39,616 bases of DNA from Shewanella nanhaiensis. Lineage in GTDB: Bacteria > Pseudomonadota > Gammaproteobacteria > Enterobacterales > Shewanellaceae. The position numbers were made by a program, and so were the translations under genes. The notes under the pieces were generated by a model. The model saw only the letters and a program-made list of their open reading frames with translations. It searched no databases and had not been told where the DNA came from. Below, piece after piece: positions 8,910 through 17,900 of the stretch; position 1 is the stretch's first letter, and the number at the start of each line of letters is the position of its first letter. The stretch spans positions 1 to 39,616 of the forward strand of contig NZ_JAHZST010000030.1 in NCBI RefSeq assembly GCF_019457885.1, given 5' to 3'.

Positions 8910-11900
8910 GGCTGCTGGCTCATTAGGTTTAGCTCATCTTCAAGCTGATTAATGCCATCAAGGGAAGTATTGCTGACATTTTGAGTCTCATCCGTGTTCA
9001 TTGGCGTGATATAGGGCTGTGTGTGATCTAGTTTCAGTGACTGTCTAATCGACATTGCTAGCTCATCTTGCATCGATGCAAAGTCCTGCTCATTATCAAA
9101 CTGCGACATCTGTGCCGCTTGAACTGCCGTTTCTTCAGTTTGATAGTGAGGCTCAAATGGTTGAGGAGTGATATGGATAGGGGCTTCATCGCGCCTAAGT
9201 TCATCATACATTAGCTCCCTTTCATATTGTTGCTCGCTGAAGTGGTATAACTCATCGGCAAGCACCAAAGGTTCACTGCTGTTTAGCTGGTTAATATCGG
9301 GCTCATTGAGCATAAACACAGCATTGCTGTCGACAGTGACACTAATGATCCGCAGTGAGCCTAAGGCTAGATCGCCATTAAGTTCAGCTGTGGGTTCCAT
9401 ATAGAGAGTAAAGGTATCGCCGTCACTGGCACCTAACACCTTGAGATCGGCCACATCATCAATGCTCACAACCCATTTTGAACCGACTTTATCTCCAGCC
9501 GACAAGGTCATGGTGTCTGGAAGGCCAAATATGGTCAGGAATCCAGCCTCTGTAGCTGATGGATTCTGTAAGGATAAACCTAAGTTCAGTGAGATCTCAC
9601 TGGGATCTTTTACTAGAATATCGCCCACTTGAGTCCAGATGGGCGCATCAACCTGAGGTTCTATCTCAATATCAAAATTCAGCGATTGTGCAGTGCTTGT
9701 GTCTGTTTCTAAGCTTCCTAAAACGGTTGCTGAGTCGACAGAGGCGATATCCATCTGCACATTGAGGGTTCCAAAGGCAAGATTGCCTGGGTGAAACTCA
9801 AATTGACTGAGCTGAGTCGCGGCCACCACTATGCTTGCTGTGTATTCACCTGTAGTGCTGTTATAGGTGAAGGAAACAAAGTTACTGCCTATCTTAATGC
9901 CATCAAGGTCTACCAACGCAGACGCGTCAGCACTGCTAACAGTGAAGGTGACCTCTAGTTGTTCGCTTCCCGATAGCTCCAGTGTTTCGACATTAAGATC
10001 CACCAGTATCACCTCATCTTCATCACTGTGATAGAGAGAGTCTGGGGGGGAGATTATCTGCACTCCATCGGCGATCGGCATAACACCGACAGTTACATCC
10101 ATCTTAGTGGTGGCAAAGTCATCTGTACCCAGCTCCTGAGTGATGGCTTGAATGGTGAGTGGAATATCACCGTTAAAATCTTTTGGCGGGATCATGACCA
10201 GACTGGACAGCTGAGCGGTTGTTACCGACCAAGAATAGGTTGGTTGTCCCTCAAAGCTTCCCCCATCGGCACCGTTATTTGGCAGCTGTATCAGGTTACC
10301 GCCACTATCACGGTAGTAGATCACCGCGCCTTCTGGAACACCTTGAACGGTGAGGAAGATCACTTCTGAGCCATCTTTATCGATAAGGCCTAAATTACCA
10401 CTGGCCAGTGAGCTAAGATCGATCTCACTGTCTTCATTACCGACAATTGTTGTTGTGCCTGCAGGAAGATCGGCCGCATCCACAACGGGAGTGACTGTGA
10501 TGGTGCTGACGCTGTTAAAGTTTGATTGATCTGTGACATCGACCCCATTAATTGTGGCGGTGTCGATTGCAGTCCCGGTAAGCTGAACTCTAAACTCGCC
10601 ACTGAGATGTTGAGGCGGAACAAACTCAAGTACAGAGAGCGCGGCCTCAAGGTCGCCCATATTAAAACCCTTAAACTCCCATGTATTGCTGGTTCCAGCC
10701 TTTAATAGCCAGTAACCCGTTGGGTCATTGATTGTCCCACCGTCGAGTAAGGTTAAGGTGATGGGCTGCGTAGGGTCGCCAAACAGTACTGTCTCTTGTC
10801 CACCCGTTGACGGGCTTGTGTCTGTGTCTGCGAAGGTGAGCGTGATCCCGAGTGGGATCGGTTGATCTTCGAGCATGGTGCCATTAGCGATAGAGATGTT
10901 CACGCCATCGACTTTAGGGGCTATCTCTATTTCAAGTTGCTGACTATCATCAATTTTTGTATCGCCACTGACGGTATCTGTAGCAATTATGCGAATAGGG
11001 ATCGTCAGCTCTCCTGCATAGTCTTCACTGATATTGTGCAGCTTAAGGTTGGCAAGTGATGCCGTGGTAAACACATATTCAATCACATAGGTGCCAGTAC
11101 TGTCGTAAACGGCATCCACATCGGCACCGGTGAAATATCCCCCTTGGGGAAGATCCGACGCTAAAATCCTAAAGCTGATGAGATCATTGGTGTCTGTGGT
11201 TGGGTTTAGATTTAGGTGACCAGAGAAGTCGATCACATTGTCTTCAATGGCATCGACAGGGGATAGTTGTAGGTGATCGACTGGGGTTGCGTCACTGCTA
11301 CCTGCACCTTGATCAAATTTGACATAGAAGTTGGTGCTGATGATATCGGCATCATCTCTGTCAAGCACTCGCGCTTCTACCGTTATCTGTTCAAGTCCAG
11401 TGGCAAACTCACTAGTGATACTTGCGCCAGCTAAGATATCTAAGGCGTACTCCTGCACTGTATCACTGGTCATCCCTTGAACTGGGATTATCCAGCGGCC
11501 ATCACCATCATCAATCGCCCCATTGGGGTGCTCTACATACCAGCCATCGCCGCTAGGAACTTTAATGACAATGTAATCGAGTATTTCAGATCCATCTAGA
11601 TCCTGATCGAAAAAGAGTACCTGATTGGTTAAGTCGATAGGGCTGCCATCGGTGCTGGTGAGTACCCTATCATTGCGCTGTAGATTGGTGTCGGGATCAA
11701 CCACTGCATCGACCACGACATTGACTTGAGAGGAGACATATTCAGAGACCGTTTGTCCAGTTTCTGAAGTATCTAAAATTTGGTACATCACCTCAAAAGC
11801 GAAGCTGCCATCGGCATCTTCAGGGGGAAGAACAGCTAGTCTCCCTGAATTTAACAGTGACTCAAGATCTGGGCTCGTGCTGTCAAAAAGGGTGCTAACA

Positions 11901-14900
11901 TCCAGTCCCGACAGAGGAATGGAGAGCTCTGAACCATCGAACAGTAAAACGAGCTCACTGCCTTGATGGGGAATAGTTAACCCTGTGATGGTTTCACTTC
12001 CATCGATATCGGCAGCAAGCGAAGGGGTCAAGTTGAGTAGGATTGCCTGATCTTCTAGGCCTAAACTTGTTGTGCTCAAGGAGGCATGAGAGGCATCAAT
12101 AACCGGTGCTATCTCAATATTAAGGGTTAACTCATAGTCGGAGCTGTCGCCATCAAGCTCGGTACTCTCTGCGAATAGGGTTAAGCTTATTTCGCCACTA
12201 AAGTCCTCAAGTGGTCGTAGACTTAAGGTACTAAGCAGTGCGGCCGAAACACCATAAACGGGTTTACCATTGATAAAGTCGACCACTGCAAGGTTTACTT
12301 GATTGCCGCTTGCATCAACAAAAATCACCCCGTCAGGGAGGCCGGTTAACCTAAGATCTAAGGTCTCCGAGCCATCTTTATCGCCTGTTACTAAGGTGAA
12401 GTTAAGGGGAATATCTCCATCTTCAGCAAAGGCTGTTGTATTGGTTATCACGCCTAAGTTGTTGTCTATGCTCCAGAGGCCACTTGGATCTGAAATAATG
12501 GGAGCATCGTTGGCGACACCACTTAAGGTGATGGTGACACTCTCACTTGGGCTGTAATTGGGGTTGGGGTTTGTCGGTGTATCCTCCGGGGCGACACCAT
12601 CTTGGCTCGACTCGGTGGCAACACTGCGCACTGAGATTGTGAAGTCACCAAAGTTTGCCGAGCTGACATCTTCTGCTGGAATTAAAAAGGCGCTGCCTGC
12701 TGTAACATCTGCTGCTAATACTGTCCAGACTCCGCCACCGAGATCTGTGGCTGATGGTGCTTGAAGTGACCAACCTGAAGGAAGTATGAACTCAAAGCTT
12801 AAGGTTTCACTACCAGAGTTATCACTCAGGGCGCCTGAGATAATATCTTTTAGGGCGATAGGGGCATCTTCTTGGCTACGAATATCCCGTGTCGTGAGTG
12901 TGGGGATGTCGGCAACGGGTTTGACATCTATGGTCACGATTTCTTGTGTGCTTAATGCGGTATCACCATTATCACTCTCTGTGGTTCGCGCCTGAATGGT
13001 AAAGGTAAATTCACCCGCCAGATTTGCGTCAACATTGGCGGTTAGGGCATCGAGCTGAGCTTGGCTGATGGCCATGCCATTGGTGATGTTCATGCCTGAG
13101 CTGACAAGGTTTAGGCCACTACTTATGTTGTTGATAATATAGCTCAGGGTCTCAGAGCCTTGGGCATCGGCTGCTGTTTCATCTTTTGAGCTTGCCCCTA
13201 AGTTTAGAGAGAGGCTGCCGCTGTCTTCATTGACGCTGTAATCAAATACACTGGTATTATCCCACACAGCAATATCGGCAACAGATGCGATGGTGATGGG
13301 AACTGTGGTTAATATAGGCCCTTTTCCTGTGATATTTACGCTGATATTAAATGATGCATTAACGGTCGCATCTGAGGCATCTTCAGCAGGACGATAGGCT
13401 AGCGTACCGTTGGGGATCGCAACGCCAAGGGAGTCAAAGCTTAAGTTGCTGCCGCTTAATATATAGTTACCTGAACCATCTTTTGGTAGCTCAACCCCAT
13501 CTAATGTGAGTATCCCTCCCTGAAGCGCACCAGTATCGAACACTATGCTGGTGATCACCTCTCCCTCATCGACATCACCAGGTGATGCCTGAACGGCAAC
13601 AGTAGTCGTGGTATCTTCGATAAATTCTGTGGTAAATACTTTAATTGAGCCCTCTTGGTCTTTGGCTGTGATGGTTAAGGTGTCAGTGACAATATCCCCA
13701 TCATTATCGACAACGGTGAAGAGAATATTTTCGCTATAGGCTGGAGCGGCGTAGAGAAATTCCAGTGTCGTTACTGTGACTAAGCCGTTCGCATCGACGC
13801 TCATCTCACCATATTTGACCGCGTTGGGATTGGCATCTGTCATCAGATCTATGGTCTGACCTACTGCGTATTCAACCCCTTTATAGGTCACCTTAGTCAC
13901 AGATGCGCCATCGGCTCCGGCTTGGAGATCGCTGAACATCTGCACCGTATGAGTGTCATTGGGAGCTTCTGTGAACTCAAGTGTTCTGCTGGTGGCCTCT
14001 GGGATATCATCGGTAACTTGAATCGTGACTGTTTGGGCACTGGATCTGTCGCCATCGGCATCGACAGCTTGCACATCAAGTGTAATATCTAACAGATTTT
14101 CGCCGTTAGCTGATGGATGATCTAACGCCTTAAACTGTTTATATTCCACCTTGCCATCGGCGCTGAATCTAAGCTGAAAGACCTTGCTGCCATCGCCAGC
14201 GCGTGTTGCGATATACCAGCCATTGCCATCGGGTGTCGATGTTAGAGATATCGCTTGTCCATCACTGAAGTAACTGCCTAAAGTAAAGCCGTCGGCAAGC
14301 TCAATTGAGCTTATCTCATCCCCACCGGCAAGTGTGTCTAAGGTTTGGCTAGTGGAGACTGCAGTGGCAGTGGTTAAGCCACCTTCATTGATATTGAGCT
14401 GGAGCGGCTGAGGTAAAATGGCTTGTATGCCATCGTAGATATCTATGGTGAGTTGACCGTTCGATATTGTGTTGTCACTGTCAATCAGATCAACTGTGAC
14501 TGCTAGGCTATCTAAAATACCCGAGCCGACAAGGTGATCGATTGGCCCTAAAAGGGTAAATTCAACGGCGACTGTCGCGCTAGTTTCAGCGTCGACGGCG
14601 ATATCTTTAGGTAGTGTAATGGTAAATACTAGCTCACCGCTTGCGGTTATCCCTTGAGCTGTTGCGCCATTGTCTGAGAGAGACCAATAGATCGCCTCGC
14701 CGTTTTGAGTTAGCGCATTCCCTGTTACATTTTTTACTTGGCTGGCATCTGTGATATTAAACTTGATATCGACAAGAGAGTCTTTACTGGCACTGACATT
14801 AAAAAGCCCCTGATCTGTATCGTCAAACGCCGTGACCGAAGGCAGCTCACTGACTGTTAATTTTATATTATCAATCACCGCACTGCTGCTGTCATTCACT

Positions 14901-17900
14901 GTGATATTGAGGTTAGCAGTTGTGCTGTCACCATCAAAATCGGTGGCAATAATACTGAAATCAAATTGGTCATTGCCTAATTGATCGAAGGCTTGGTAGA
15001 GAGTAAAGCTGTAATCTTGGTTTAAACTGTCGGCTTCACCATTCCAAGTATTCGATAGATTGATAACAAAAACGGGGATCGCTGGATCGCCAGTATGAGC
15101 CGTTAATGTTCGTCCACCATCGCTGAGGGTATAGCTAATACTCACCCCTTGAGCGGTAAGAGTAGGCTGCATAGAAATTGCAGAGAAGGTCAGTGAGGTA
15201 ATCGCATCACTTCCAACAATAAGGTCTAGCTGTCCAGTCTTCTCTATCGGCGTTCCTGTCAGATTTTGCTCATTAAATGTGAGTGTGGATAGGTTAGCAA
15301 ATTGGGGATTGTTTCCATCGGAAAATTGCCAACTAATTTCACCTTTATCGATTAGAGTTCCATCGAGATCTTCCGCTGTGATCCCTAGGGCTAAGGTGAT
15401 GAGATCGCTAAACTCATGGTCGAGTGGTCTCAGTAGGTTTAGCGCTACGCTGACACTGAGATCATCTCCACTGTTTACCGCACTTAAGCTCAGCGTTAAG
15501 ACTGTAACTGGTGAGCCACCACTTGTTGAGGCTGTCAGCGTTTTCCCATCGGCTGAGAGTGAGAAAACTAAGGACTCACCATTGCTCTTTAATCCCATGT
15601 TATTCAAGTGATAGGGAGTGAGATCGGTAAAGGCGATGGAGCTAGCAACAAGGGTGTCAGAGCCTGCCGAAATGGAAAAATGTTCAGTCTGTTGCAGGCT
15701 GGTATGAATATCCGCTTCCTGAGTGGAAAATGAGATATCACTCATAACGCCCGCAGCACCATCTTCTATGGTGATGGTGGCTGTTCCTCGCCCAGGAGTG
15801 CCATCTGAGTCCTTCACTGAGTAGTCAAATGTCAGTATTTGAGTTTGGGTGTTATCTAAGTTAGCGGCAGCGACAAACTCCCAACTGCCATTTGAGTGCA
15901 CAGTTAATTGACCATAAGCGGTGTCGATAATTGCGGGAGAGCCTGCGCTGATAAGATACTCGCTACCATCTAAGGTGATCTTGGTGACGACTAATGGCCC
16001 CTCTTGGGTGTAATCATTGCCTATTAGGGAGTCACTGCTGCTGGTATCTTCTGTCACTAAGTAGCGGTCATTGACGACATAGGGCAAGGTGTCGATAAAG
16101 GTGAGAACCGCATAGGTAATTATCTGCTCACTTGTGCCGTCACTGTCAGTTTGTGTTCCCTCTATTTTGATATAACTGGTGACACTGATCCCTGAAAACT
16201 CATCTATGGTTTGATGTAAGCTGACCTTAAGATCTGAGCCGACTAGACTCACGGTTAAAACGGTTAGTCCATCACCATCTCGGGTGACAATAAAAGATTG
16301 CCCGTCTGGGGCTAAATTGATACTCAGGCTTTGTCCCTCAGAGGTCAGAGTCAGTAGCCTAGCTTGATCTGCACTGAGCTTAAGTGCAGCATCGGGGATC
16401 TCGAAAGGCACTGTGGTTGTGACCTCTGGGCCTAAATTTAGCAGCAATTCGAAAAGATAATGATTCGAGGGGATATCCAGCGTTGGCATCAGATCCCTTG
16501 CCTGATTACCCGCTAAATCGGCCACAGTAACATCCATAGACCAAGGGTTCCCCCGGTTCAGCGAGCTGACATCTATGCCTGAGTGCAGCCAGCTACCGTC
16601 ACTATTGACTGTGGTAGAGAAGGTGAGTGTATCCATGCCATCTGAGATAGTCAGTATAACATTTTGACCCTGCTCAACTCCCGTGGTTGTTCCCATGAGT
16701 TCAGTGTTTAATCCATAGAAAAAGAGTGCGGCGTCAAAACCATCGGCTCCGGTATCGATATCTATGCTGATCTGGGTATCAATGATGGCAGTGTCTACCG
16801 CTGAGGCTGGATTACCCGCGACATCGATAACTTCAGCCGTTGCGGTGATATTGCCATCTACAAAGCCTTGAGCACTGAGATCTTGTGCCGGAATAGACCA
16901 GTTACCTGTGTTTTGCACTAAGGTGGTAAAGATTAATGTATGGCCAGCACTGTCCTTGAGTGTGACGGTAATGGTGCGGCCCGCTTCAATGTTGTTTGTG
17001 GTGCCCGAGATGACAACACCATTGAGCTCATGGGCGCCTAAGTAGTTATCAGCGCCACTCTCTATGATGATATCTATCTCTGACAGACTATCTTTGATGA
17101 CCTGAGCGCTGCTGCTTACAGTATTGCCTGCAAGATCGCTGGTTGAAGCGGTAAAGGTTAGTTGACCATCTTGTAGACTTGAAAGGTCAACATTGTCCAG
17201 CTGCCACACGCCGCCGACAACCTCTGTAGTGAAGGTTAAGCTATTGTTTAAGCTGTCACGCACGACAATAGTGATGGTTTGATTATCTTCGATATCTGAT
17301 GTTGTACCTGATAGGTCAACTTGGGATATTTCGGCGGCGTTAAGCACTGTGTCGGTAAGATCTTGAGTTGTGTCTACGGCTAAGGTTATCTCTGCAAGAA
17401 TATCCACAGGCATTACTGTGCTGGCATTGGCAAGATTGCCCGCGACATCGCTGACCTGAGCGCTTGCCGTTAAATTGCCATCATTAAAACCAGATAGATC
17501 TAGATTGTCGAGGCTCCACTGACCGCCGCTCACTACTGTGGTGAACTCAAGTGTTTGGGCACCGTCGGTTAAGGTGATAGTGACGCTCTGACCATCTTCA
17601 ACATTAACTACAGTTCCTCGGAGTGTGACCGAACTCATCTCGGCTGCGTTTAATACACCGTCACTGTCGACGATCTCAATGGTTATGCTAGCTTGAGTAT
17701 CTTTGGTCAGCGTGGTGGTATCACTGGCGGGATTACCATATCTGTCTATGGTTTCGGTGGTAACACTTATCTGACCATCGTTTAAGCTACTGAGGTCGAG
17801 TCCAAAGAGTAACCATTGTCCCAATATCACTTTGGCCTGAAAAGTTAAGCTGTTGTTGCTACTGTCGGTAAAGGTTACGGTGATCGGCTGACCGTTTTCA

